The translations under genes and the position numbers were made by a program. The notes beneath the pieces are model-generated. The model had not been told where the DNA came from. It was given only the letters and a program-made list of their open reading frames with translations, and ran no database searches. DNA of 64,000 nucleotides, from contig NZ_JAALXT010000008.1 of assembly GCF_011634775.1 (NCBI RefSeq), positions 186,001-250,000 of the forward strand, in the 5' to 3' direction. How positions within the stretch are numbered: the stretch's first letter is position 1; each line of letters starts with the position of its first letter. Shown here one piece after another: positions 51,676 to 59,131 of the stretch. The DNA is from Thalassoroseus pseudoceratinae (GTDB taxonomy: Bacteria > Planctomycetota > Planctomycetia > Planctomycetales > Planctomycetaceae).

Positions 51676-52194
51676 TCACTCGGCCGCATCCAAATACCCC
51701 TGAGCCATCCCTGCCAGCGGCGATTCCTCCCGAGCCGCTTCTCGCCGCAGCACGAGGTAAGCATCCTCGCAACGGCAAAGCCGCCACAGATTTGCCGCCG
51801 AGATCACTCGCTCGAAATCGTCTTCTGATTCGAGCCGTGGCGTAAGGAGCGGCACGATGTCGTCGCTGGTGTCCCTCATGACGTGAAGAGTGTTGAGCGC
51901 CGTCACTCGCACGAGCCGATCTTCCTCGTCTGAAATCAGCGAACGGACGGCTGCCAAGGCACGTTTGGCATCGGCAAAGTGTTCTTGGAGTAGCTGAAGC
52001 GCCAGCAGCTTCAGGTCGATGTCGTCTTGCTGTAATCCCCAGATCAGGCCATCGATTACGAGATCGCCGCCGTCCCAGAGTGCAGCGGCAGCCTCGTCCA
52101 CCTGAGTCGGATGCTGCTCGTTCGTGGAATACATCCACAACACGTTTTTGATCTCGTCGAAGGTCGTCATCTGGGTATCTACCAAATGGCTCAC
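51676..52194 (-). CDS. HEAT-repeat protein
   Basis: A 172-residue protein of paired helices with HEAT-type spacing (LVIDGLIWGLQQDDIDLKLL, ALAAVRSLISDEEDRLVRVT, IVPLLTPRLESEDDFERVI). Such repeats bind protein. It starts at a GTG overlapping the carbonic anhydrase stop (GTGA), with an alternative ATG at 52170. It may be an accessory to the carbonic anhydrase or simply co-transcribed. Confidence 0.68.
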   Translation of the reverse strand: MSHLVDTQMTTFDEIKNVLWMYSTNEQHPTQVDEAAAALWDGGDLVIDGLIWGLQQDDIDLKLLALQLLQEHFADAKRALAAVRSLISDEEDRLVRVTALNTLHVMRDTSDDIVPLLTPRLESEDDFERVISAANLWRLCRCEDAYLVLRREAAREESPLAGMAQGYLDAAE

Positions 52195-52892
52195 TGAAAA
52201 TTGCGGATCACGAACCTTCGGTTGATTGGCTGAACAGGGCGTTCCGGTTGATGGGCTTTCTCTTTCAATTTGCGGAAGTCAGCCGAACGGACGCCGATGG
52301 GATCGACAAATACAAGCCAACTAACAATCTCGCTGTACGGTTCAGAAGTCAGCGATCCTTCGTAGCGATACCACTGTGCATTGTTGGGCTTTTCAGGTAC
52401 GAGACGGCGAGGGTCAATTTCGAACCTCTCTGTATCACTTGTCGTCTTCGATTTGTTCCCGACTTGCTTCGCCCACATGGCAAAGAAATCGAGTTCCTCC
52501 GCACTCTTGTCTTCGTCGAAGAACACTCCGACAACAACCAACTCTGAGCCATTGATTGGACTTGCAAGTCGATGAATTAAATGGATTTCGCCACCAAGGT
52601 CGTTCCCTTCGAGATCATGCTCCGATGGGGTATGCAGATGAATTTTAATGAGTTCTGCTGTCACGCCGCCCATGGTCAGCATCGGAAGGTGCGTGCCGGG
52701 ATGAGGCTTGTCCAGAACGAAATTGCCGTGACCGTCCGCACCTTGAAACTCCCCTAAAAATGGAGCGTCACGGTAATCAAATTTCAAGAACGTCTTCGGA
52801 AACTTCACATGAAGCGAATTGTTCTTCACCAAGTTGATCGGTGACTGCTGTTTCCAGAAGTGCGTTGGAACATGATTCGTTGGTGCTGACAT
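52191..52892 (-). CDS. Alpha-type carbonic anhydrase
   Basis: A 233-residue enzyme for CO2 hydration. The family motif QSPINL is near residue 16, the zinc ligands are in IHLHTPSEHDL (about 81-86, H-x-H) and GEIHLIHR (about 100), and the substrate-side YEGSLTSEPYSEIVSW at about 170. All key His residues are present. There is no signal peptide, unlike most bacterial alpha enzymes, so it is probably cytoplasmic. Its place in motif-free cargo suggests host or recently acquired DNA rather than backbone. Confidence 0.9.
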   Translation of the reverse strand: MSAPTNHVPTHFWKQQSPINLVKNNSLHVKFPKTFLKFDYRDAPFLGEFQGADGHGNFVLDKPHPGTHLPMLTMGGVTAELIKIHLHTPSEHDLEGNDLGGEIHLIHRLASPINGSELVVVGVFFDEDKSAEELDFFAMWAKQVGNKSKTTSDTERFEIDPRRLVPEKPNNAQWYRYEGSLTSEPYSEIVSWLVFVDPIGVRSADFRKLKEKAHQPERPVQPINRRFVIRNFQ

Positions 52893-52966
52893 GAGCCGTC
52901 CCCGAGTTTGAGTGAAAACGTTGTCGTGAGAGTCTGCGATTGTCGCCGATTCTTTCGAGTCATTCC

Positions 52967-52980
52967 ACTACGGGGTGCCT
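52967..52980 (-). repeat. Boundary motif copy 7 (minus orientation)
   Basis: ACTACGGGGTGCCT on the plus strand forms an inverted pair with copy 8, 53 bases away. It marks the left edge of backbone II, 75 bases upstream of the carbonic anhydrase start. Confidence 0.65.
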
Positions 52981-53032
52981 TCGCTCACTGCTCTTGTTCC
53001 AACAAGGGCAGTGGCGTTCCCGAAGGACACAC

Positions 53033-53046
53033 AGGCACCCCCAAGT
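53033..53046 (+). repeat. Boundary motif copy 8 (AGGCACCCCCAAGT)
   Basis: It lies 37 bases before the ardC start and is paired head to head with copy 7. Confidence 0.7.
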
Positions 53047-53082
53047 TCGTCGTTCCATCACTCACTCAATGGAGACGACGAC

Positions 53083-53997
53083 ATGGCCAAGCAATCTGCC
53101 AGCGACATCCGCACGGCGATCACCAGCACGATCATTGAAGCTCTCGAAGCAGGCGGTCTACCGCCATGGAAGAAATGCTGGGCCAACGATCCCAATGGCT
53201 TTGGCCTCGCTACTTCCCTCAGCACCGGCAAGCCGTATCGGGGGATCAACCAAGTCCTCTTGCAAGTCCTCGCCGCCAAGCGTGGCTACCAGAGTCGCTG
53301 GTTCGGCACGTTCAACCAGATAAAGCACGTTGCGGGCAGCATCCGCAAGGGCGAGAAGTCGATGAAGGTGGTCCTCTGGAAGCCGATCAAGCGGGAACGC
53401 ACCGACGAGAACGGCAAGAAGGTGGATGATAGCTTCCTCGTCATGCGGGAGTTCTCCGTCTTCAACGTGGAGCAGGCCACAAATCTCGATCAATTCCGTG
53501 TCGGTTTCGTCCAACCACAGGAAACGGCCTTCGAGCGCTACGAACAAGCCGACCAGTTGTTCGACGCCATTGGTGCGGACATCCGACACGGGGGCAACAG
53601 GGCCTTCTACTCGCCGAGCGGTGACTTCATCCAGATGCCACACCGCCACCAATTCGATTCGGCGGAAGCCTACTACGAAACGTTGGCGCACGAGGCGATC
53701 CACTGGAGCGAGCGCAGGATCGGGTTCGACCGCTCGAAGGAAAACGACGCCTACGCTCTCGGCGAACTCGTCGCCGAACTCGGGTCGTGCTTCCTGATGG
53801 GCGAACTGGGACTGCCCACGACCGACAATCTCGACAGCCATGCTGCCTACGTCGGCAACTGGCTCAAGGCGATGAAGGGCGACACTCGCTTCATCTTCAA
53901 GGCGGCTGCGACAGCCTCCAAAGCTGTGGACTTCTTGCTTAGCAATGTCCGCCAACCCGAAGAGCAGCCCGTTCCCGAATCCTTGGGCACCCCCTAG
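53083..53997 (+). CDS. ardC: ArdC-like antirestriction protein
   Basis: A 304-residue protein with an N-terminal ssDNA-binding (DUF1738-like) domain, GGLPPWKKCWANDPNGFG and GKPYRGINQVLLQ, then FGTFNQIKHVAGSIRKGEKS. It also has a C-terminal zincin-like metallopeptidase site YYETLAHEAIHWSERR (HEAIH at about 202), followed by GELVAELGSCFLMGELGL. ArdC proteins shield incoming DNA against restriction during transfer. The ATG at 53083 follows TGGAGACGACGAC. It stops at the TAG inside the motif. It is the first gene of backbone II, right of the BREX cargo. Confidence 0.9.
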   Translation: MAKQSASDIRTAITSTIIEALEAGGLPPWKKCWANDPNGFGLATSLSTGKPYRGINQVLLQVLAAKRGYQSRWFGTFNQIKHVAGSIRKGEKSMKVVLWKPIKRERTDENGKKVDDSFLVMREFSVFNVEQATNLDQFRVGFVQPQETAFERYEQADQLFDAIGADIRHGGNRAFYSPSGDFIQMPHRHQFDSAEAYYETLAHEAIHWSERRIGFDRSKENDAYALGELVAELGSCFLMGELGLPTTDNLDSHAAYVGNWLKAMKGDTRFIFKAAATASKAVDFLLSNVRQPEEQPVPESLGTP

Positions 53998-53998
53998 T
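53985..53998 (+). repeat. Boundary motif copy 9 (GGGCACCCCCTAGT)
   Basis: Its TAG is the ardC stop codon, so the protein ends LGTP. Confidence 0.75.
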
Positions 53999-54218
53999 CA
54001 ACCGTTCCTGATCGGGACAGCCGAGTTGAGCCACCCACGAAGTGATCCATCGGCTCTCGGGCCTCGACGCTCAATCGCAGCAGCAAGCATCACTCCCACG
54101 GTCTGCGCAGCGTGAAGTGAGCGGCTCTGTTCCTGCCGGGCCTTGAGACATCCGTATGGATCACCCACGGGCGGCTCGCTCGGTCTTTCCAATCCAACTT
54201 TTTGTACTGGAGCAGCCT
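53999..54218. other. Inter-gene stretch with a possible minus-strand remnant
   Basis: A minus-strand frame (54192 to 53998) encodes SLHAAQTVGVMLAAAIERRG-type sequence with a plausible composition and ends at the motif. It has no clear ribosome binding site and may be a gene remnant. The plus-strand leader here contains CCAACTTTTTGTACTGGAGC before the next gene. Confidence 0.35.
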
Positions 54219-54518
54219 ATGCACCACATCCCCGCAACGATCACCGCCGAGGAACGTGACGCTCTGCAACCAATGCTGGCCCTCATTCGTCATCCTGAGC
54301 AGCTTTCGATTCGCACGATGTCCGGCGAGTTCTTCGACTGTGCCGACCACGCACTGATGGCTTTCCAGATTTGGCGGCGCATGGGCCGCAACAACGAAGC
54401 GACCGGCGAAGCATGGCGGCGTCTGATGCAAAGCGACTGCCCCACGCCGGACGTGATGGCGCTGGTTTCTTTCTACGTTCTCCGAGTCATGCACGACGAC
54501 CAATGGGGCACCCCCTAG
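54219..54518 (+). CDS. Small hypothetical protein
   Basis: A 99-residue helical protein (MHHIPATITAEERDALQPML, DCADHALMAFQIWRRM). The ATG follows TGGAGCAGCCT. It stops at the motif's TAG, giving the same WGTP-type end as ardC. No recognised domain. Confidence 0.65.
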   Translation: MHHIPATITAEERDALQPMLALIRHPEQLSIRTMSGEFFDCADHALMAFQIWRRMGRNNEATGEAWRRLMQSDCPTPDVMALVSFYVLRVMHDDQWGTP

Positions 54519-54519
54519 T
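54506..54519 (+). repeat. Boundary motif copy 10 (GGGCACCCCCTAGT)
   Basis: The TAG is the stop of the preceding gene; the next ATG is 42 bases beyond the copy. Confidence 0.75.
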
Positions 54520-54560
54520 ACACCAACGACATCACCACCACTCACCACCGGAGAAGCGCC

Positions 54561-55013
54561 ATGTTGAACCAAGCCAAAGCCCTGATCGCCAAAAGCTGGA
54601 AGAACCAGAAGGCCGACCTTCCGGTTGGTCGTCACGAGATTAACGAGACACTGCTCGTCCGTGTCCGTGGTCAGGTCGAGAAACACGACGATCAGATGAT
54701 CGCTCCGACCGTCTCGATTCCTCTCGTGTCGGTGCTGGCTTTCTTTTGGGAAAGGGCCGGGATCGAGCGTGACGCAGCGATGGCCATGCTGCGGGACGCC
54801 TTGCACGAAGCAATGCTGGAGAACCGCAGCGAGGACGCCGCCATTCAAGCTCGGATCGAGGATGTGCAGGCGGCAATCAAGGCCGTGAAGACCGAATTGA
54901 TCGGCACGCTGCCCAAGATGCCACGCTCGGGGCGACTCGACACCAAGGGCCTGTCCATCGACGTGCTGGCCCTGTCCGCCAACCAAGAGCGGCTGGCGGT
55001 CGAAGCAGCGTGA
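54561..55013 (+). CDS. Hypothetical protein
   Basis: A 150-residue protein with a long helical, charged C-terminal half (AAIQARIEDVQAAIKAVKTE), probably coiled coil, and an N-terminal block TLLVRVRGQVEKHDDQMIAP. No recognised family. The ATG follows CCGGAGAAGCGCC. Probably cytoplasmic. Confidence 0.65.
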   Translation: MLNQAKALIAKSWKNQKADLPVGRHEINETLLVRVRGQVEKHDDQMIAPTVSIPLVSVLAFFWERAGIERDAAMAMLRDALHEAMLENRSEDAAIQARIEDVQAAIKAVKTELIGTLPKMPRSGRLDTKGLSIDVLALSANQERLAVEAA

Positions 55014-55061
55014 GTTGAGTGGTGAAGGAATTGGCGGCAATGGAGTGCCGCCATTCTTTCG

Positions 55062-55075
55062 AGGCACCCCCAAGT
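55062..55075 (+). repeat. Boundary motif copy 11 (AGGCACCCCCAAGT)
   Basis: It is 49 bases after the previous stop and 35 before the next start. Confidence 0.7.
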
Positions 55076-55109
55076 ACATCGTCACCCACACTCGACAGGA
55101 GACCGAACG

Positions 55110-55415
55110 ATGGCATGGGAAATCAGCATCAGCACCGAAGGCTGGCAGCAGCTTCGTGACAAACTCGACGACTGGGATCGTTCATCCCTGATCGAAGCGA
55201 TCACCGACGACACGTTCGAGCGAGTGTACGAGAAGGGCGGTGAGCATCATGCCCAGCGTGCCGCCGACGCCGAACGCAAGCGACTCGAAAGCCTGTCGCA
55301 CGATCTGCTGGCGGATCGAGCCTACGAACTGATCGAACAGAACTGTACCTGCGACAACGGCGGATTCGCCTACTGGATTGACCGGGAAGGCTACCACAAG
55401 GTCGTGCTGGAGTAG
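55110..55415 (+). CDS. Small hypothetical protein
   Basis: A 101-residue acidic protein beginning MAWEISISTEGWQQLRDKLD, with ELIEQNCTCDNGGFAYWIDR near the end. The ATG follows AGGAGACCGAACG. The TAG stop at 55413-55415 runs into motif copy 12. No recognised family. Confidence 0.65.
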   Translation: MAWEISISTEGWQQLRDKLDDWDRSSLIEAITDDTFERVYEKGGEHHAQRAADAERKRLESLSHDLLADRAYELIEQNCTCDNGGFAYWIDREGYHKVVLE

Positions 55416-55427
55416 GCACCCCTGAGT
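55414..55427 (+). repeat. Boundary motif copy 12 (AGGCACCCCTGAGT)
   Basis: Its first two bases are the last two bases of the preceding TAG stop. Confidence 0.7.
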
Positions 55428-55467
55428 CGAGAGAACACAATCCACATTTTGCAATGGAGCAACAACC

Positions 55468-56448
55468 GTGAACTTTCACGAGCAGGAACAAACACCGACC
55501 GAACTGCGTGAAGTGCGGCCTTCAAGCTTCTCGCACGTTATCGGTCAGGATCACGTCAAACAAGCATTGCAGATCGCTGTCGATGCGCACTTCCATGAAG
55601 GTGCGAGTAAACCACTCGAAGACATCTTGCTCTGCGGCCCGCCCGGATTGGGTAAGACAGCGTTGGTCTCTGTTTTGGCGGACGAACTTGGTTGCGATTC
55701 GAATTTCACTGAGGTCTTGGCCCAGAGCATCACCAACACAGCGGAATTGAACTCTGCACTTCTCGGTGTTTCTAAAGGCATCCTGTTCTTGGACGAAATC
55801 CATCTGCTGAATTCGGCTCACCAAACAGCGTTGCTCAGAATTTTGGAGCGGCGTTGCATCGAGATCAGCAACGGCAAGACAGTTACGTCCTTGCCCCTCG
55901 CCCCTTTTTGTCTGGTCGGTGCGACGACAAACCCGGAAGGTCTCGTGGCACCGCTTGTGGACAGATTCCGGCTCGTGCTTCATTTGGATTTTTACGACGA
56001 AATCCAGCTTGCCAAGATTGTCCAGCAGCGCTGCCACGCACTTCGTTGGGAGTACGACCCCGAGCTACTGCCTGAGATCGCCAAGTGTGCAAGGCAGACA
56101 CCTCGAATTGCGATCAGATTGCTTGGTGCGGCTCGCCGAGTGGCTGTCGCTCAAGGCGCAAACAGGGTTGAAGTCGGGCACCTCCTATACGCTTGTCGGA
56201 TTGAGCGGATTTCGTCCAGAGGTCTCGACAATTTCCAACAGAAGTATCTGCGTTTGCTCGGAACATCGAGCCAGCGACTCAACGTACTGGCGTCGATGCT
56301 GGGCGTGACGAGTGCAAAAGTTGTAACGGCAACCATCGAACCGTTCCTTTTGCGTTCGGCGTTTGTGGTCAAAACCGACAACGGCCTGCGGCAGTTGAGT
56401 CAGGCTGGCCGAGACCACCTTGCCGAGATCGAGGCTCTGAATGAATGA
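55468..56448 (+). CDS. ruvB: RuvB-like Holliday junction branch-migration ATPase
   Basis: A 326-residue AAA+ protein with RuvB landmarks: VRPSSFSHVIGQDHVKQALQ, Walker A GPPGLGKT (about 58-65), Walker B FLDEIHLLN (about 108), sensor 1 GATTNPEGL, and the winged-helix end. It starts at a GTG with TGGAGCAACAACC upstream. No ruvA or ruvC is present, so it is probably an element-borne extra copy, not the housekeeping gene. It may assist recombination of the element. Confidence 0.9.
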   Translation: MNFHEQEQTPTELREVRPSSFSHVIGQDHVKQALQIAVDAHFHEGASKPLEDILLCGPPGLGKTALVSVLADELGCDSNFTEVLAQSITNTAELNSALLGVSKGILFLDEIHLLNSAHQTALLRILERRCIEISNGKTVTSLPLAPFCLVGATTNPEGLVAPLVDRFRLVLHLDFYDEIQLAKIVQQRCHALRWEYDPELLPEIAKCARQTPRIAIRLLGAARRVAVAQGANRVEVGHLLYACRIERISSRGLDNFQQKYLRLLGTSSQRLNVLASMLGVTSAKVVTATIEPFLLRSAFVVKTDNGLRQLSQAGRDHLAEIEALNE

Positions 56449-56503
56449 AATTCGCTCGAACAGCCGTCGCAAAGTTGTCCTGTTTTGATTGAGAAAGTGT
56501 TCC

Positions 56504-56953
56504 ATGAACATTCCAGAAACGCCTACAAAAGCTGTCGTTTCGGTTCGAGAAATGGCCGAAATGTGTCTTCTTTCGAGGTCGAGGTTTCATGCTTTGATCC
56601 AAGCATCGGTCTTTCCTACACCGATCCGCAATGAGTCCTGCAAGCGTCCTGTTTACGACCTCGAATTACAGAAGAAGTGTCTTGAAATTCGTCGTACTGG
56701 GATCGACGCCGAAGGTCGCCCCGTCGTCTTCAACCGAAAGCGACGGGCCAGTGGGGCAAAGCAACGCCCTCGACCGAGAGTAAACGCCACCGACCATGCT
56801 GATCTGATCGAGTCGCTCAAATCGCTTGGACTGCAAGCCAAGGCCGAAGCTGTCGAGTCGGCATTGGGGGAGTTGTTCCCGAATAGTCAGGCTGATGTAG
56901 ACGAGGGTGAGAAGGTGCGTCGAGTGTTTCTGCACCTTCAGCAGAAGAAGTAG
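56504..56953 (+). CDS. AlpA/excisionase-like regulator
   Basis: A 149-residue protein with an N-terminal helix-turn-helix, VVSVREMAEMCLLSRSRFHA then PTPIRNESCKRPVYDLEL, like AlpA or MerR-type binders. A basic middle (RKRRASGAKQRPRPRV) and helical tail follow. It lies between ruvB and the recombinase, so it may be an excisionase or regulator for that integrase. The stop (TAG) is at motif copy 13. Confidence 0.75.
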   Translation: MNIPETPTKAVVSVREMAEMCLLSRSRFHALIQASVFPTPIRNESCKRPVYDLELQKKCLEIRRTGIDAEGRPVVFNRKRRASGAKQRPRPRVNATDHADLIESLKSLGLQAKAEAVESALGELFPNSQADVDEGEKVRRVFLHLQQKK

Positions 56954-56965
56954 GCACCCCCTATT
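56952..56965 (+). repeat. Boundary motif copy 13 (AGGCACCCCCTATT)
   Basis: It begins in the previous TAG stop. The end reads TATT in place of TAGT. The gap to the next start is the longest in backbone II, about 60 bases. Confidence 0.65.
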
Positions 56966-57025
56966 TCGCAGAACAAGCGGATCACGAATTAGAACCGCCA
57001 TCTTTCCCCCTTGGAGTGTCCACCA

Positions 57026-57751
57026 ATGACCGAAAACAACGCCAACGGCGTGCCACAAAACGAAAAAGCGAAATCGGAAATTGTCTCGCAGATCGCCCGG
57101 ATCGTTCGCAAGCACGGTCTGACCTACGATGACTGGCGGTACGTTAGCAAGCGAGTCCGACAAGCGTGTGAGCTTCGACCGGCGAAGAAACCAAAGAAAC
57201 TGCCCAACGTTCTCAACGCCACCGACTTTCGCCGGTTCTATCGTGTCGTCGATCAAGCCGACGATGTGCAGCACTCGCTGATGTTGCGGCTACTGTTCTT
57301 CACCGGCGTTCGTGTAAGTGAACTCTGCCAGATGCAGGTCGCCGATGTGGACGTGGAGAACTGCAAAATCAGGATCAATCAGGGGAAGGGTAGTAAAGAC
57401 CGCTACGTTCTATTCGGTAAGACCTTCGCCACTACCTTGCGGACGCACATTGCCGCCCATCCCAAGAACCGTTGGCTGTTCCAAACTCGCCGCAACACGA
57501 GGTTCTCGACCCGGCGAGTCCAGCAGATTGTGAAGGATTACGCCGAGAAAGCGGGAGTGAAGGCCACCCCGCACACATTCCGCCACCAAGCCATAACTTG
57601 GTTAACACGACATTCTGGTCTGGCCGACGCCGAGCTTCAACTCATCACCGGCCACGCACGTCGGGAGACGCTTGCCATCTACCAGAACATCGCACTCGAT
57701 GGCGACTTGGAGGAGAAGTACCACGAGGCCATGAAGAAGGCCGATCTTTAG
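57026..57751 (+). CDS. Tyrosine recombinase/integrase
   Basis: A 241-residue XerD-type recombinase. All catalytic positions are readable: Arg I in FFTGVRVSELC (about 95), Lys in INQGKGSKDRYV, HTFRHQ (His/Arg II, about 184), the GH of LITGHARRETL and Tyr in AIYQNIA (about 220). The N-terminal binding domain is short. Unlike the protein at 6407-7435, its active site looks intact, so it is the best candidate for the enzyme that moves the element or its cassettes. The ATG follows TTGGAGTGTCCACCA. Confidence 0.88.
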   Translation: MTENNANGVPQNEKAKSEIVSQIARIVRKHGLTYDDWRYVSKRVRQACELRPAKKPKKLPNVLNATDFRRFYRVVDQADDVQHSLMLRLLFFTGVRVSELCQMQVADVDVENCKIRINQGKGSKDRYVLFGKTFATTLRTHIAAHPKNRWLFQTRRNTRFSTRRVQQIVKDYAEKAGVKATPHTFRHQAITWLTRHSGLADAELQLITGHARRETLAIYQNIALDGDLEEKYHEAMKKADL

Positions 57752-57757
57752 GCTTTT

Positions 57758-57771
57758 GGGCACCCTCTAGT
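57758..57771 (+). repeat. Boundary motif copy 14 (GGGCACCCTCTAGT)
   Basis: It is 6 bases after the recombinase stop and 40 bases before the truncated tiny frame. Confidence 0.7.
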
Positions 57772-57811
57772 CCGGGCGAACAATAACCACACTTTCTCTT
57801 GGAGAAATCAC

Positions 57812-57856
57812 ATGAGCAGAACCGCCATCGCTAATGGCCAAGACGAGACCAATTAG
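57812..57856 (+). pseudogene. Truncated 14-codon cassette gene
   Basis: A normal leader (motif copy 14, then CTTGGAGAAATCAC) leads to an ATG frame of only 14 codons (MSRTAIANGQDETN) before TAG. Immediately after, a minus-strand gene begins its stop. The pattern suggests an original cassette gene cut by insertion of the minus-strand gene. Confidence 0.4.
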
Positions 57857-57869
57857 AGTGTAATACCAA

Positions 57870-58811
57870 TCACTCTTCCGACTCAGTTGAATTGTCGCTT
57901 CGCTTCAAAGCATGAAACAAGGTCGCCATAAATGCTGCTTTCCGATAATCAGGAGCGTCCCGATTCATCTCTTCGGGCGTAACGATTTCTGGCCACCTCG
58001 GTAGTAGGTCCAAATCTTGTTGGATCATCTTGACGGCCTCTTGCACTTCCGGTGGAGGCAAAATGAAGTCGTGGAATGTATTGAAATAGAGCAGCAGTAA
58101 GTACGCTCCGTAAACCGTGCAAAAATGCCGGTAGTAGTCTTCAAAGTTGCGGGGGCTGAATTGCATCTCAGCATCCGCTTCCGGTCCCCATCCCGATCTC
58201 ATGAGAACATTTGGATTGAAATGAACCATGTCTGATGTGATTGAATAGATGTACTCGTATAACTCAAGCATTCCATGCCGTTCTGCCAAATCTCTTGTCG
58301 TGGGAGCCACCTTCTTTCCACCCAAATTAAAGCCTACACGACTCCATAGTTGTTGCACCTTAGCGATGGTCTGACTTTCTTCTGGAGAATTTTTCGGGGG
58401 AGCAAGTATTGGTTGAAATGGCCGATTCGCAGAAAAAAACTTTTGCTGAATTGCCAGATTTGATGTAAGTCGCATTGCAACAAGTTCGAAAGCCAGACCA
58501 TTTCTGTCGGCACTCGAAGCATCACGCCACGCACGAAGGACGATAATGTCTTCGCAAATACCTCGCAGCGTCGGCGCAAGGAAAAATGAAGGGCAATGGT
58601 CGGCCAGAGTCCTCGCCGCCACGGTGTTGAACTCAAAGCACTTCGAAAAGGACGCTCGCAGAAGGACGTTATATGCACCGTCGCTTTTGATCGCTGCCTT
58701 CCTTCGCTCAATCACGAAAGGTTCTATCGAGGAAAGATGCTTCGAAAGCGATTCGCTGAACATGTCCGCATAGGATTGGTCTGTTGAACTTTGTTTGTCT
58801 TCATCGCTCAT
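57870..58811 (-). CDS. DUF5677-like protein
   Basis: A 313-residue helical protein with signatures reminiscent of DUF5677 (LRASFSKCFEFNTVAARTLA, SITSDMVHFNPNVLMRSG). Such proteins of unknown function are sometimes near defence genes. It runs against its neighbours, lacks a motif copy, and is richer in A/T by eye, consistent with later insertion. The ATG at 58811 is preferred over 58823 by the MSDED start. Confidence 0.6.
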   Translation of the reverse strand: MSDEDKQSSTDQSYADMFSESLSKHLSSIEPFVIERRKAAIKSDGAYNVLLRASFSKCFEFNTVAARTLADHCPSFFLAPTLRGICEDIIVLRAWRDASSADRNGLAFELVAMRLTSNLAIQQKFFSANRPFQPILAPPKNSPEESQTIAKVQQLWSRVGFNLGGKKVAPTTRDLAERHGMLELYEYIYSITSDMVHFNPNVLMRSGWGPEADAEMQFSPRNFEDYYRHFCTVYGAYLLLLYFNTFHDFILPPPEVQEAVKMIQQDLDLLPRWPEIVTPEEMNRDAPDYRKAAFMATLFHALKRSDNSTESEE

Positions 58812-59131
58812 CGTCGTACACACTCTCTTGCAGTTGGGTTGTCATTGTTGCGCACACCGTCTTTCACCATTGACTTTGATTTTGGGTTGGCGCAGGACCA
58901 ATATGAAGAGTTCGACTCGGGCCGTGGCTACAACCAACGCCTTCTACGGTCTCCGCTCCTTTAGACGTTGACACCAACATTGATCGACCTCTGGGGGAGA
59001 TCGAGGACCACGAATCAATTCTACCTCAACTTGCTGAATCTCCCTGTAGTCGGTCCTGCTGGGAGCGAGTTCATGAGGCTGTCATGTTGGTACGCTGCTT
59101 CTGGAGGCACCTGCTACGCCCTCGGCAGGAC
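58812..59131. other. Non-coding stretch between two minus-strand genes
   Basis: No gene, motif copy or clear hairpin is seen. It separates the DUF5677-like gene from the end of the secreted phosphodiesterase-like gene and probably holds the former's promoter. Confidence 0.45.

Noticed and set aside
53998-54192. Minus-strand 64-residue gene after ardC
   Set aside because: Composition is plausible but no ribosome binding site or homologue was recognised. Mentioned only in the intergenic note.
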